DNA of 64,000 nucleotides, from positions 1 to 64,000 of the forward strand of contig JAISED010000086.1 of assembly GCA_031264295.1 (NCBI GenBank), given 5' to 3'. This stretch comes from Eubacteriales Family XIII. Incertae Sedis bacterium. Lineage in GTDB: Bacteria; Bacillota; Clostridia; Peptostreptococcales; Anaerovoracaceae. The notes under the pieces are model-generated. The model made no database searches, was not told the origin of the DNA, and saw only the letters and a program-made list of their open reading frames with translations. A program made the position numbers and the translations under genes. This document shows, in pieces, positions 37,173-49,100 of the stretch (position 1 is the first letter of the stretch; each line of letters opens with the position of its first letter).

Positions 37173-40127
37173 TTGAGTAAGAAGAGACCGGTTCTGGTGG
37201 CAGTAGTAGTAATTGTTGCGATACTTGCCGCATGTTTCGGAGGTTTGGTGAAGTTCATCACCGACTATTTATGGTTCGATGAACTTGGCTATACCAGCGT
37301 CTTTCTGAAGAAGCTCTTTACCCAACTTCAGATCGGCGTTCCATTGTTCCTGATATTGACAGCCCTTGGATATTTTTATCTTAAGCTGTTGAAAAAGGGC
37401 TATCACAAGAAGATCAGCGCGGCGGCGCCATCGTTAAAACCGGGCTTGGTGAACTGGATAACGCTGGGCATGTCGGCGGCGGGGGCAGGCGTAATAACCT
37501 TTCTGGCGGTGACGACGTTGTGGTTCGAATTGTTGAAGTTCACAAACAGCACGGACTTCAATATTGCGGATCCGATCTTCAGTCAGGACGTATCCTTCTA
37601 TGTGTTTAAACTTCAGTTTATAACACAGCTTAACCAGATACTTATAAGCATCGTCATCGTATTTGCGGTGCTGACTGTACTTTATTATTTCCTGTTGTTG
37701 AGTCTTTGCCGACCGAAGATCTTCGAAGCGGTAAGACCCGGCGAGGATGAAGATGAGTATGAAGAAGAACAGCAGCAGCCTTACGGCGGCGCGTTCGGAA
37801 GCTTCGGAGATGTATTTGAAAAGGTTGGAGAGGCGATAAACCGGCAAATGGGCGTCGGCGGCGGGAGCAGCGGCTCGCGTTCGCAGTTCAGGGGCAAAAA
37901 GCCGGTGAACGACGTCAAGATCAAGGAGTTGGTCAATATCGCGTCCAACCAGATCATCATACTCGGCGTGATTTTCTTCATCATGGTGGGCGTGAACTTC
38001 TTCCTGAGGCAGTTCGATCTGCTATACTCGCAGACAGGCGTGCTTTTCGGCGCAGGCTTCACAGACATTAACATTACATTGTGGATGTACCGTGTACTTA
38101 TAGTATTGTCATTTGTTGCCGCTATATTCTTTGTTATCGGTGTGAAGGGCAAGAAATATAAGACTGTGCTGAGTATACCTGTACTGATGGTAGTGGTGGG
38201 CGCGCTTGGCACAGGCGCCGGTCTTTTAGTGCAGAACCTAGTCGTTTCACCTGATGAAATCACGAAGGAAACGGCATATCTGGAGTATAACATCCAGTTT
38301 ACCCAGAACGCTTACGACTTGCAGAACGTCGATACGATGTCCTTTCCCGCGGACAACAATCTGACGGCTGAGGATCTTGTAAATAATACAGATACCCTTG
38401 CCAATATACGTATTAACGATTATTCGCCGGCGAAGCAGTTCTATAACAGCACGCAGACGATCCGTCCGTATTACCTGTTCAACGATGTCGACGTGGACAG
38501 ATACACTATTAACGGGGAGTATACGCAGACATTCCTTTCGGCGAGGGAGGTTGACGAGACACTGATCAATCAGGAGTGGATCAATAAATACCTTAAATAC
38601 ACGCACGGCTATGGGATTACGCTGTCTAGGGTTGATAAAGTCACCAACAGCGGCCAGCCCGATATGATGATACAGGACATTCCTCCGAAGTCCCAGGTTT
38701 CGGAGATAGAGATCACAAGACCGGAGATTTATTTCGGGGAACTGACTAACAACTACATTCTTGTGAAAACGGATGAACAGGAGTATGACTACCCGACGGG
38801 TGAGGAAAACGCTTGGACATTCTACGAGGGCAATGCCGGGATCCGTTTGAATCTGTTCAACCGCAGCCTGTTCGCCATACGCGAGCAGAGCATGAAACTG
38901 CTGGTTTCAACGAATATTAACAGTGATTCCAGAATCATAATTAACAGGAATATCACACAGCGCGTGAGGGAGATCATGCCATACATAGCGTATGACGACA
39001 ATCCTTATATAGTGACTGTGGACGGCAAGCTCTACTGGATCATCGACGCCTACACCACAAGCACAAAGTATCCGTATTCTGAACCTTTGGGGATTGAGGC
39101 GGGCAACACTATCAATTATATACGCAATTCGGTGAAGGTAGTCATAGACGCGTATAACGGAGACACGAGTTATTATCTGGTGGATGATCAGGATCCGGTC
39201 GCCAATACCTTCATGAGCATATATCCGAAGCTGTTTAAGCCCTTTGGAGATATGCCGGAAGAACTTCGCGCGCACATCCGCTATCCCGCTCAGATGCTGA
39301 ACATTCAGGCTGAGGTTTACAAGCGCTACCATGTGAACAATGTAAAGGTCTTCTATCAAGGAGAGGATCTTTGGGATATATCTCAGGAATTCGTGGGCGT
39401 CGGCGAGCCGGTCAATATGACGGCGCAGTATTACATAATGAAGCTGCCGGGTGAGGATGACGTGGAATTCATCAATTCCATACCATATACGCCGCGCAAT
39501 AAGAAGAACATGACGGGGCTTTTGGTAGCCCGGAATGACGGTGAGCATTACGGGGAGTTGATACTTTATCAATTGCCCAAGAGCAAGGTGGTCTACGGGC
39601 CTATGCAGATAGAAGCTCAGATCGACCAGAACGATACCATTGCCAAGGAGTTTTCATTGTGGAAGAATTCCGGCTCGACATATACGAGGGGCAATATGTT
39701 CATAATACCGATAGAGGACTCACTGGTGTATGTAGAACCGGTTTATCTTGCAGCCGCCAACTCCAGCTTGCCTGAAGTCAGGAGGGTCATAGTCGCCTAC
39801 GGGGACAGGATCGCGTATGAGTCTACATTGAGCGGGGCGCTTAATTCGCTCTTCGGTACGGATTACCTGGAAACGGGCGGTGAACAGACAGAAGGAACGA
39901 GCGGCGGAAGCGGCGGAGAGGCCTTGGGAACCATGACTGCCGATGAGCTGGCGCAACGTGCCAGGGAGGCTTATGAGAACGCTTTGAGTGCTTCGCAGAA
40001 CGGAGATTGGGCCACGTACGGGCGCGAACTTAAGCAGCTTGAGCGTTACCTGAATGAACTCGCACCGCAGGAAAATGCGGCGGCGCAGGAAGAAACACAG
40101 GAAGCGAGCGTTGATACTATAAAGTAA
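37173..40127 (+). CDS. UPF0182 family membrane protein
   Basis: [30 protein letters not shown]-terminus and [39 protein letters not shown]. Confidence 0.93.
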   Translation: MSKKRPVLVAVVVIVAILAACFGGLVKFITDYLWFDELGYTSVFLKKLFTQLQIGVPLFLILTALGYFYLKLLKKGYHKKISAAAPSLKPGLVNWITLGMSAAGAGVITFLAVTTLWFELLKFTNSTDFNIADPIFSQDVSFYVFKLQFITQLNQILISIVIVFAVLTVLYYFLLLSLCRPKIFEAVRPGEDEDEYEEEQQQPYGGAFGSFGDVFEKVGEAINRQMGVGGGSSGSRSQFRGKKPVNDVKIKELVNIASNQIIILGVIFFIMVGVNFFLRQFDLLYSQTGVLFGAGFTDINITLWMYRVLIVLSFVAAIFFVIGVKGKKYKTVLSIPVLMVVVGALGTGAGLLVQNLVVSPDEITKETAYLEYNIQFTQNAYDLQNVDTMSFPADNNLTAEDLVNNTDTLANIRINDYSPAKQFYNSTQTIRPYYLFNDVDVDRYTINGEYTQTFLSAREVDETLINQEWINKYLKYTHGYGITLSRVDKVTNSGQPDMMIQDIPPKSQVSEIEITRPEIYFGELTNNYILVKTDEQEYDYPTGEENAWTFYEGNAGIRLNLFNRSLFAIREQSMKLLVSTNINSDSRIIINRNITQRVREIMPYIAYDDNPYIVTVDGKLYWIIDAYTTSTKYPYSEPLGIEAGNTINYIRNSVKVVIDAYNGDTSYYLVDDQDPVANTFMSIYPKLFKPFGDMPEELRAHIRYPAQMLNIQAEVYKRYHVNNVKVFYQGEDLWDISQEFVGVGEPVNMTAQYYIMKLPGEDDVEFINSIPYTPRNKKNMTGLLVARNDGEHYGELILYQLPKSKVVYGPMQIEAQIDQNDTIAKEFSLWKNSGSTYTRGNMFIIPIEDSLVYVEPVYLAAANSSLPEVRRVIVAYGDRIAYESTLSGALNSLFGTDYLETGGEQTEGTSGGSGGEALGTMTADELAQRAREAYENALSASQNGDWATYGRELKQLERYLNELAPQENAAAQEETQEASVDTIK

Positions 40128-40141
40128 CGAGGAAGAGGGAA

Positions 40142-41443
40142 ATGCTCGATATTAAAAAAATCAGAGAAGACTACGCAAAGGTCAGAGACGGTATTCTTAA
40201 AAGAGGGCGCGGAGATTACGGGCTTGAAGACGTCAGACGGCTTGATGAGGAGCGCAGAGGAATTATCAGCGAAGTCGAGAAGATGAAAAATCGTCAGAAC
40301 GTCGCGTCGAAAGACATTCCCAGGATCAAGAAGGAAGGCGGGGACGCGGCGGAACTGCTGGCGGAAATGAAGAAATTATCGGAGTCCATCAAGGAGATGG
40401 ACTCCAGATTGCTGGAGATGGACGAAGAGCTTAAGACGGCTATTATGTCGGTTCCCAATACGCCTGCTGAGTCGTGCCCTGTGGGCGCGGACGACAGCTT
40501 CAATGTAGAGGTCAGCAAGTGGGGCAATCTGCGGGATTTCGATTTCGACCCGCTGCCGCACTGGGAAATCGGCGTGGATCTTGACATACTGGACTTCGAA
40601 AGGGCGGCCAAGATCGCCGGTTCGAGGTTTACCGTCTACAAGGGCGCAGGCGCCAGACTTGAGCGCGCGGTGATAAATTTCATGCTGGATCTGCATACAG
40701 GAGAGCACGGGTTCACTGAGATCTTACCGACCTTCATGGTGAACCGTGATTCTATGACAGGAACGGGGCAGCTCCCTAAATTCGAGGATGATATGTTCCA
40801 GATCCCGTCTCGTGATTTTTTCCTCGTGCCTACGGCCGAGGTTCCCGTGACGAATCTGCATAGGGACGAGATACTTGATGAAGCCGAGCTGCCGATATGC
40901 TACACCGCTTATACGCCGTGCTTCCGAAAGGAAGCGGGTTCCGCGGGAAGGGACACGCGGGGACTCATCAGGCAGCATCAGTTCAACAAGGTGGAACTAG
41001 TTAAATTCACAAGACCGGAGACCTCGTACAAGGAGCTTGAATCATTGCTCGCGGCGGCTGAAGAGGTGCTCAGAAGGCTGAAAATACCATACAGGGTAGT
41101 GCAGCTTTCGACAGGCGACATCGGGTTTTCAGCGGCGACGACATTCGACATAGAGGTATGGCTGCCCAGTTATGATAGATATGTCGAGATATCATCATGC
41201 AGCAATTTCGAGAGTTTTCAAGCGAGAAGGGCGGGCATCAGGTATAGGAATTCCCAAACCGGGAAGCTTGAATTTGTGCATACGCTGAACGGTTCCGGGC
41301 TTGCGGTGGGAAGAACAGTAGCCGCGATACTTGAGAATTATCAGCAGGCAGACGGCTCTGTACTGATACCGGAGGTTCTCCGGGGATTTATGGGAACGGA
41401 TACGATTATAAACACGAACACAAACCGGGGTATAAGGGCGTAG
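40142..41443 (+). CDS. serS: Seryl-tRNA synthetase
   Basis: [36 protein letters not shown]-like motif; [47 protein letters not shown]. Confidence 0.97.
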   Translation: MLDIKKIREDYAKVRDGILKRGRGDYGLEDVRRLDEERRGIISEVEKMKNRQNVASKDIPRIKKEGGDAAELLAEMKKLSESIKEMDSRLLEMDEELKTAIMSVPNTPAESCPVGADDSFNVEVSKWGNLRDFDFDPLPHWEIGVDLDILDFERAAKIAGSRFTVYKGAGARLERAVINFMLDLHTGEHGFTEILPTFMVNRDSMTGTGQLPKFEDDMFQIPSRDFFLVPTAEVPVTNLHRDEILDEAELPICYTAYTPCFRKEAGSAGRDTRGLIRQHQFNKVELVKFTRPETSYKELESLLAAAEEVLRRLKIPYRVVQLSTGDIGFSAATTFDIEVWLPSYDRYVEISSCSNFESFQARRAGIRYRNSQTGKLEFVHTLNGSGLAVGRTVAAILENYQQADGSVLIPEVLRGFMGTDTIINTNTNRGIRA

Positions 41444-41466
41444 GCGCCTTTGCCCCGGTTTTTTAT
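41423..41466 (+). terminator. Rho-independent terminator overlapping the serS stop codon
   Basis: AACCGGGG...CCCCGGTT followed by TTTT; serS TAG at 41441-41443 lies within the hairpin. Confidence 0.85.
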
Positions 41467-41513
41467 TGCTTGTTTCGCCCGATTGCCGCGCTAATTTTTG
41501 TATGATGAACTAT

Positions 41514-41542
41514 TTGACATCTACTTCAAACTGTTCTATAAT
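41514..41542 (+). promoter_or_regulatory. Consensus sigma-A promoter
   Basis: TTGACA - 17 bp - TATAAT, upstream of the S8 protease gene. Confidence 0.88.
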
Positions 41543-41585
41543 TTGTATACAAGAGGAAACATCTACAGGGTTTTTGAAGACCATT

Positions 41586-41629
41586 ATACCGAATTCAGTA
41601 TTATAGATCGAAATTACCGGATTCAGTAT
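41586..41629. repeat. Direct repeat in the S8 protease leader
   Basis: ATACCGAATTCAGTAT (41586) and TTACCGGATTCAGTAT (41614), 28 bp apart. Confidence 0.8.
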
Positions 41630-41688
41630 AAATTCGAATTGCACTTGCTTGCTTGAGACTTGCTCCTGTGCAGAAAAGGTGGAGTAAT

Positions 41689-44600
41689 ATGAATGCTTAC
41701 AGAAAGGCTGCGGCTTTTGTTCTTACACTTGCAATGAGCACTACAGTGTTTTCGCCTGTCGTCTATGCCGACGACGCGGATTATATGGATCGGGATACGT
41801 CAATATCCCGGCAAACGGCGCTGTCATACAGCGCGCATAGTGGAAGAGCAGGTAAAATCAAACATTTCATGATGGGCGGCATACCGGTAAGTGAGGAGCA
41901 GAGAGAGCTTTTCACCGGTGATTTGGAAGCGCCGCATGACGGATTTATAGTTCAGATAAAGGCGCCGCGCCGTGGGCGTGCGGCTTTACTGCGCGAAAAC
42001 ACGGACAACATTCCTTTAGAAAAGGTCGTGGATGAGATCTATAAGGCGGACGACCTTGCCGAGGCCATCGCGTTTGCGGATGAAGAGAATATAGAGCAGA
42101 TAGAATTCATTCAACCGAATTATTATTATAATTTACTTGAAGATGAGATCACGGAGATCAATGATCCGGACTATGCGAAGCAATGGGCGCTCCGGCCTTA
42201 TCCTGGGATCAACGCTCCTGCGGCGTGGTCAAAGGGGCTTCGTGGACGGGGAGCGAAGGTCGCTGTGCTGGATACGGGGATTACAGCGGATCATCCCGAT
42301 CTGGCGGGATTGGATCTTGAGACCTACAGTGTGTTCGGGGCGGATGATCCGACCAGCGACGACAGCAATAAAGCTGATGATGGGCACGGCACTATGGTAA
42401 GCGGCGTGATTTCGGCTCAGACAGGGAACAATATAGGGATCGCCGGCATTGCCGATAAGGCGTCCTTGCTGTTCATTAAGGTAATGAACAATGGTAATTG
42501 TAGTTCAGCGGATCTGATAAATGGGGTTAAATACGCCATGAGCGAGGGCGCTGATGTTATCAATATCAGTTTCGGAATATCCACGGCGATAGATACAGCG
42601 CTTAAAAAGCAGATGGATGAGGCGGCAAATGAGGGACTCATTTGTGTTTCGGCGACCGGAAACAGTAATGCCGGGAGCGAAGCGGATAAACGATTGATCT
42701 TTCAGCCCGCCAGATATGACAGCGTTGTAGGCGTGGGAGCAACTTACTACTCAGGGACAAGCCCCGTCATGGCGGCTTTCTCACAGCGCACTGCAGTGAC
42801 GGTGGTTGCGCCGGGTCAGGCTATGCAAGGTCTCTCACATATAGGGGGGGATTATGTGAGCAAGAGCGGTACATCTTTTGCGTCGCCCGTAGTCGCGGCT
42901 ATGGCAGGGATTGCTAAAGGGGTGAGCAGGAGTATCACAAAGGCGGGCTTTGAAGCCCTGCTTGTTGCTACGTCGTATAATTTTCTCGCGCCGGGAGAGT
43001 ACGAGAATAATGCGGGATACGGGCTTGTGGATTTAGGCAAGTTAGCGGAATATCTGACCACGCGCTATGCGATAAACTATGTGACCGACGGGGGCTCGGC
43101 GCCGGAACCCGCGTATTATTATTTGACAAGTGAGGGCGTGACCCTGGCGCCCGCGGAGCGTCCGGGATATGCTTTTATGGGCTGGTACGACAATCCTGAG
43201 CTGCAGGGGCAGGCGGTGAGCCGGATTCCGGAGGGTTCTGTCCTTGAAAAGACATTTTACGCGAAATGGAACAGAACGCCGATGCCTATTGACGAAATAA
43301 GCGAGAGGACAGGCGGGGCTACAGCGCCTGTGTCCGGCGATCCTGATTCAGGAGGAATATTCGAAGCATATATAGACGAGTGGTTCTATGATGAGGACGG
43401 GGATAATGTAGTTTATGAGATTGTAAGCGCCGACGGCACGGGACAGGTGCAGATAGTAGAGAACAAACTCATATATTCGCCTGTGACGGCTGACGCAGGC
43501 AGCGATATTGTTCTGAAGCTGAGAGCGAAAGACGGTGTGAGCGACGGCGTGGATTTTGAGGGCAGATATGTAAGCGTTATTATCAGTGTGACGTATAACC
43601 CGGCCAGCGTGCCGAACGCTGCAGGAACCGGAATATATACAGGGACGGCGGCTCCCGCGTCGGTATCCGGCGGCATAGAGGCGGTTGCGTACCGCAGCTC
43701 CATGGAAGGGTGGTTTATCGACGCGCCGCCTGCGGAGTTGGTATATTCGTTGGTGAGCGGCAGTGGGATCGGCGCTGTGGAGATGAACGGCGGCGAGCTT
43801 ATATACACACCGGCGGGTATTGACGGCGGCAGGGTGATAAGCCTGGTGATCGGCGCTAAGTACGGTAATAACAGCAGTAGAAATAATGTTCGTGTTGAGA
43901 TCGCGGTAAGCGAGGTTTATGATGATACGCCTGGCGTGACTACCGGCGGGGGAGTGACAACCGGCGGAGGTGTCAGCACAGGCGGCGGCGTGACTACAGG
44001 GTCTGGGGTGACAACCGATTCAGGGATAACGACGGGAGGCGGGACGACAACTGATCCTGGGGTGACGACGGGAGGCGGGACGACAACCGATCCGGGAGCG
44101 ACTACGGGAGGCGGGACGACAACCGATCCGGGAGCGACGACAGGAGGCGGGACGGCAACGACACCCGGGGCGACGACGGGCGGCGGAGCGGCAACAGATC
44201 CCGGAGGCGGGACGACTGACGGCGGCACAACCGGCGACGGCGTGACTGGCGGCGGAGAGACAACAAAGCCGGAAGAGACAACAAGGCCGGAAGAGACAAC
44301 AAGGCCGGAAGAGACAACAAAGCCGGAAGAGACAACAAAGCCGGGAGAGACAACAAAGCCGGAAGAGACAACAAAGCCGGGTGTGACGACAAAACCGGGG
44401 ACGACGACAGATTCAAGTACGACGGCGGCTCCGAGCAGAACCGGTTCGGGGGGCGGCGGCGGAGGCGGATCGCCGAAAATCGCAAAAACTGATGCGACGG
44501 CTGCGGCAATTGACGCCGGGGTGATAGCGGATGAGTTAGAGCCTCTGGCGGTTGAAGGCGCTGCAAATGTGATTTTTACCGATGTGCCTGCGGACGAATG

Positions 44601-45111
44601 GTTTGCCGAGGCAGTTCGGTTTGTATATGAAAGAGCTTATTTTAAGGGAACCGGTGGCGGTTACTTTTCACCGAACGCATTTACAACGCGCGTTATGTTT
44701 GTTACTGTGCTTGGCCGCTTGGCGAAGGTAGAAGAGGCTGCGTATTCAACATACAGTTTTGCCGATGTTGTTCAAGGAGAATGGTACGCTCCATATACAG
44801 AATGGGCGTATCAGACGGGAGTATCCAGAGGCATAGGCGGCAGTTTCTTTGGTCTTCATACCTCAATAACGCGGGAAGAGATGGCAGTGATGTTCTACAA
44901 CTATGCTAAGGCGTCAGGGTATGATGTCAGCGCTGTTGCGGAAATGGATTATATAGACAAGGACAATATTTCAGACTGGGCTGTAGAAGCGATGGCGTGG
45001 TTGACAGCTGCAGAAATAATCAAAGGCAAGCCGGGTAGTTTCCTCGATCCCGGCGGCTCCGCGACCAGAGCCGAAGCGGCGGTGATGGTGATGCGTTTTG
45101 AAAGTCTGTAA
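41689..45111 (+). CDS. S8 subtilisin-family protease with InlB B-repeat-like region, Thr/Gly/Pro repeat linker and C-terminal SLH domains
   Basis: Catalytic motifs VAVLDTGI, DDGHGTMVSG, SGTSFASPVVAAM; signal peptide; C-terminal SLH-type repeats (FTDVPADEWFAEAVRFVYERAYFKGTGGGYFSPNAFTTR). Confidence 0.93.
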   Translation: MNAYRKAAAFVLTLAMSTTVFSPVVYADDADYMDRDTSISRQTALSYSAHSGRAGKIKHFMMGGIPVSEEQRELFTGDLEAPHDGFIVQIKAPRRGRAALLRENTDNIPLEKVVDEIYKADDLAEAIAFADEENIEQIEFIQPNYYYNLLEDEITEINDPDYAKQWALRPYPGINAPAAWSKGLRGRGAKVAVLDTGITADHPDLAGLDLETYSVFGADDPTSDDSNKADDGHGTMVSGVISAQTGNNIGIAGIADKASLLFIKVMNNGNCSSADLINGVKYAMSEGADVINISFGISTAIDTALKKQMDEAANEGLICVSATGNSNAGSEADKRLIFQPARYDSVVGVGATYYSGTSPVMAAFSQRTAVTVVAPGQAMQGLSHIGGDYVSKSGTSFASPVVAAMAGIAKGVSRSITKAGFEALLVATSYNFLAPGEYENNAGYGLVDLGKLAEYLTTRYAINYVTDGGSAPEPAYYYLTSEGVTLAPAERPGYAFMGWYDNPELQGQAVSRIPEGSVLEKTFYAKWNRTPMPIDEISERTGGATAPVSGDPDSGGIFEAYIDEWFYDEDGDNVVYEIVSADGTGQVQIVENKLIYSPVTADAGSDIVLKLRAKDGVSDGVDFEGRYVSVIISVTYNPASVPNAAGTGIYTGTAAPASVSGGIEAVAYRSSMEGWFIDAPPAELVYSLVSGSGIGAVEMNGGELIYTPAGIDGGRVISLVIGAKYGNNSSRNNVRVEIAVSEVYDDTPGVTTGGGVTTGGGVSTGGGVTTGSGVTTDSGITTGGGTTTDPGVTTGGGTTTDPGATTGGGTTTDPGATTGGGTATTPGATTGGGAATDPGGGTTDGGTTGDGVTGGGETTKPEETTRPEETTRPEETTKPEETTKPGETTKPEETTKPGVTTKPGTTTDSSTTAAPSRTGSGGGGGGGSPKIAKTDATAAAIDAGVIADELEPLAVEGAANVIFTDVPADEWFAEAVRFVYERAYFKGTGGGYFSPNAFTTRVMFVTVLGRLAKVEEAAYSTYSFADVVQGEWYAPYTEWAYQTGVSRGIGGSFFGLHTSITREEMAVMFYNYAKASGYDVSAVAEMDYIDKDNISDWAVEAMAWLTAAEIIKGKPGSFLDPGGSATRAEAAVMVMRFESL
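43936..44415 (+). repeat. Coding minisatellites: 33-bp TTDPGATTGGG and 18-bp ETTKPE units
   Basis: GAGACAACAAAGCCGGAA-type 18-mers, 8 near-identical units from 44257; preceded by GGAGGCGGGACGACAACCGATCCGGGAGCGAC units. Confidence 0.92.
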
Positions 45112-45122
45112 CGGAGGCGGCA

Positions 45123-45800
45123 ATGGAAGATAAGCTTATTGAAGTTGAAGTCGAAAATGGGAACGGAAGCGAGAACAGGAACGAAAACGGGGACGAGAAC
45201 AGGAACGAAAACGGAAGCGAGAACAGGAACGAAAACAGGAACGAAAATGAGGGCGGGAACGTAAGTGAGATAACTGCGTCTGAAACGGTTTTGGCGGAGT
45301 ACGGAGGCAGTAAGAACACGGGCGTGAGAATAGGCGTCGCGGCGGCGCTTGTGATCGTCGTTGCGCTTGCGCTGTTCGGCGGATTGCAGTATAACGAAAA
45401 AGTCCGCTTTGAAAAAGAATTGGCAAGCTTGAATAATACCTATACAGAAATTTATAGGTATGTAAATTCCCTAACCGTGCCGCGTTTTGAGAGTATGGTG
45501 GCGGAGGGAGAGGATTTTCTGATATCTATAGGCAGACCTAATTGCCCCTATTGCGATAAGATGGATCCGTCATTTATCAAGCTCGTACAGGAGCTGGATA
45601 TGACGGAGGACATATATTATCTAAATGTGGCGAGCATACACGGAATCGAAGGTGTATGGCCGCCATTCAAAGAGAAGTACGGATTTTTTTACACGCCGGC
45701 CTATATGCATTATGCGGACGGTGAGATCGTTTCGGCTATGGACGGAGATTTTACAGAGGACGATCTCAGGGCGTGGCTGCTTGATAACGGCGCTAAATAG
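45123..45800 (+). CDS. Membrane-anchored thioredoxin-fold protein
   Basis: TM VRIGVAAALVIVVALALFGGL; GRPNCPYCDKMDPSF redox motif; Asn/Glu repeat N-terminus. Confidence 0.85.
   Translation: MEDKLIEVEVENGNGSENRNENGDENRNENGSENRNENRNENEGGNVSEITASETVLAEYGGSKNTGVRIGVAAALVIVVALALFGGLQYNEKVRFEKELASLNNTYTEIYRYVNSLTVPRFESMVAEGEDFLISIGRPNCPYCDKMDPSFIKLVQELDMTEDIYYLNVASIHGIEGVWPPFKEKYGFFYTPAYMHYADGEIVSAMDGDFTEDDLRAWLLDNGAK
45153..45258 (+). repeat. Coding repeat GSENRNEN/GDENRNEN
   Basis: GGAAGCGAGAACAGGAACGAAAAC 24-mers, several copies. Confidence 0.9.
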
Positions 45801-46164
45801 TGCGGAAAGCGCCGGATACTAACTTGACCATAAGCGCGGAATGTTTCGACGCGCTAAGGGAGATATAAACTTTCAATGTTAATAAGATCAGAGGAGTGGA
45901 TCCTGGATTGACGGGGCGGCGGCGTGCGGCTGAACGCCTTCTGTCATAGGGTCGTTGTGCTCGCGCCCGGTCGCTGGACGCGCGATTATCCGGAGGAGGA
46001 ATGCCTATGATAATGTTCAGGTATTGAGGTTTTCAGCAAGAGATGGTATAGCAATCAGTGCACTATGAGGAAACCCGCCGCCCATTTCGGCGGGAAGTTT
46101 GACCGATGTTTTGACTATAAAAATTTGTAAGCATAGAGAACTTTAGAACAGGAGGTTGTTTAGG

Positions 46165-49100
46165 ATGCGAAAAATTAATTTAAAGCGTGTACTGGCAATA
46201 TTTACTTCTATAGCGCTTGTCATCACTTATATCCCGCTTACACCGGCGTCACAGCTAATACCGGCGGCTGAGCCTGATACGGCTTTTGCCGGAGCGGCGG
46301 TACCTGTCGCGACCGAGATATACAAAGATTCATCTTACTCATTTGAAGAACGCGCGGCTGATCTGGTTTCGCGCATGACGGCTATGGAAAAGGCTTCACA
46401 GGTAATAGGCTCCATGTCGTCCGCTATTCCGAGGCTTGGCGTAGCTCAGTATCAATGGTGGAATGAGGCATTGCACGGATTTGCTGTGACAGGCGGTTCA
46501 GGCGGTGTTAATGTGACTCCCTATCCTGCTATGAGCGATGGCACGTCATATCCACTGAGCAACGCATTGGCGTCCACATGGGATCCGGAGCTGTACTATG
46601 AGGAAGTGTCGCAGATATCAGATGAGATCCGCGAACGCGCTTTGGATCACAAATATAACCTCACCATGTATTCGCCCACGGTCAACCTGCAGAGGGATCC
46701 GCGCTGGGGACGTAACGAAGAGGGTTACAGCGAGGACCCGTATCTGACAGGCGTCATGGGCGACGCTTTCGTCAAAGGTCTTGAGGGTAAGAATTTTAAA
46801 ACTGGCGAGTTACTTGAGGGTTATAAGAAGGCCGTGAGCACCATAAAGCACTATACGGCGAATAACAGCGAGAATAACCGAACCGGTCCCCTGAATGGGG
46901 GAACTATAGAGGGCGGGGCGTATAATGTAGATATGCGCGCGCTGCGCGAGTATTATACGGCGCCCTACCGCAATATCATTCAGTCGGCTGATGTGACTTC
47001 AGTTATGACGGCCTACAGTACCGTGAACGCGGTTCCGGTTTCGCTCAGCAGCTATCTTATGGATACCCTGTTGCGTCAGACATTCGGGTTCACCGGATAT
47101 ATCACCTCTGACTGCGATTCCGTAGGCGCCATAATGAATCACAATTATATCAACCCGTACACCGGGGATAAGGCTACTGTAGCCCAGGCTTTCGCTCAGG
47201 CTCTCGCCCACGGCGAGGATCTGGAGTGCAGCGCCGCTATAGCGGTCGCAAACGGCAGCTATTGGACGAATATGGACGATATGCTGAGTGAGGCGCCCCA
47301 AACAGATAAAGGTAATTTCACAGAGAATCAGCTGGACGTTTCCGTATGGCGCCTTATGAAGACGCGTATGGAATTGGGCGAGTTCGATCCGGGGAATATT
47401 TATGAGACGGATGGCGCGGCTCGTTTTGAGGCCGGCAATACGATCGGTAACGAAGAAGCCTATGTCAATGAAAAGGCCGGGCAGACCCAGGCTCGTCTGG
47501 ATCTGGCGGACGAGATTGCGGGGAAGGCTGTCGTCCTTTTAAAGAACGACAAAGTGTCCGCCGCCGCAGCGCAGAACATTCTGCCGATAAGCGCTATACC
47601 TTCGGCCTATACAGAAGCGGCGCCGTATAAGGTAGCTATAATAGGGCAGATGGCTCAGAATACCTGGTTCGGCCAGTACTCATCGACTGCGACACCCCCG
47701 ATGACAAACTTCGTAAGTATAGAAAACGGCATCAAGGACGCTTTCGCCGTGAAATATGGCAAGAATGTTGAGGTTACATATTACAGGGGCTTTACGGATT
47801 CCTTAACAGCGCTTGATAACCTGGTTACATTCAGCGAAGCGGATATGGCGGCGGCAAAGGCCGCAGATCTGGCTATAGTCGTGGTAGGCACGAACAATGG
47901 CACTAATGCTGAGGGACGCGATCGCACAACCATAAATCTGCCGGGACGTCAGGCTCAGCTTGCTGCCGAAGTAGGTAAGAACAATCCCAATACGGTAGTG
48001 GTCATAGAGAGCTGCGGGCCTGTACAGGTGAGCAGTTTCGACAAAGACGTCAAGGCCATACTCTGGTCGTCTTTCGGCGGACTCAGACAGGGCGTGGGCT
48101 TCGGCAAGGTTATCACCGGCGCCGTCAACCCATCCGCTAAGACCCAGCAGACATGGTATATGAATGTCAGCAATGACGGCGTGTCCGACATCCCGAGCAT
48201 ATATGACTACAATCTTTATGCGACAGCGGGCAGCAAAGGACGCACATACATGTATCACACTGGCGATGTATCCTACCCATTCGGATACGGACTCAGTTAT
48301 ACCAACTTCACCTATGGAGACGTCACGCTTGATGAGTCGACATATGACGCCAGTAGAAACGGCTCGTTTACCGCCACATTCACTGTTACAAACAGCGGCA
48401 CAGTGGAGGGTGAAGAGATCGTGCAGCTTTACGTTACTCAGCCGGGCAGGAATAACCCCGCTAACAAGCAGCCCATAAAGAGGTTGTTGGGCTTCGATAA
48501 GGTGAATCTGAAGCCGGGAGCTTCCGAGACAGTCAGCATCGAGGTGAAGATTGAGGATCTCGCATTCTATAATGCCGCTCAGGATAAGTACATCGTTGAC
48601 AACGGCCAGTATCTTGTTCAGGTGGGCGCGTCCAGCGCGGATATAAGGAAAACCGCAGCATTTACAGTGACGGGCGCTATCACACCGGTTCCGGAGACTG
48701 TTACATTCTATCCGAATCAGACACTTGGCGGCGTGGACGATGCGGATTTAGGCATAGGTGAGAGGATCGTATTCAGCGCGGGAGCTACAATAAATCCGCG
48801 TCTCGCCGTAGCCATGAACGATGAAAGCATATATGGATGGGTGATCAAGAATAATATCCCGACTATGGGTGCGGATCCACTGGTGGCTTCTATAGTCAAT
48901 ACGCCTCTGCCGGATGGCGCTACAGTGACTTGGGATTCGAACAATACCGCGGTAGTGACAGTAGCGATTCCTGGAACCGGCGCCGAAAGTATTGATGCCA
49001 CCGCCGCGCCGAATGATGGCAATTACGGATTACAGACCGTAAAGCCGGGTGTTGCGACGATCACAGCTACGGTAACGTATAATGGCAAAACAGCTACAGG

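Noticed and set aside
44102-44566. 154-aa - strand ORF (and 43917-44228)
   Set aside because: Antisense translation of the S8 linker minisatellite (LLSLPA repeats); artefact.
45841-46160. Possible riboswitch (c-di-GMP type) in the leader of the first GH3
   Set aside because: A small CCCGCCG/CGGCGGG hairpin is present, but I could not find the conserved core of any riboswitch class.
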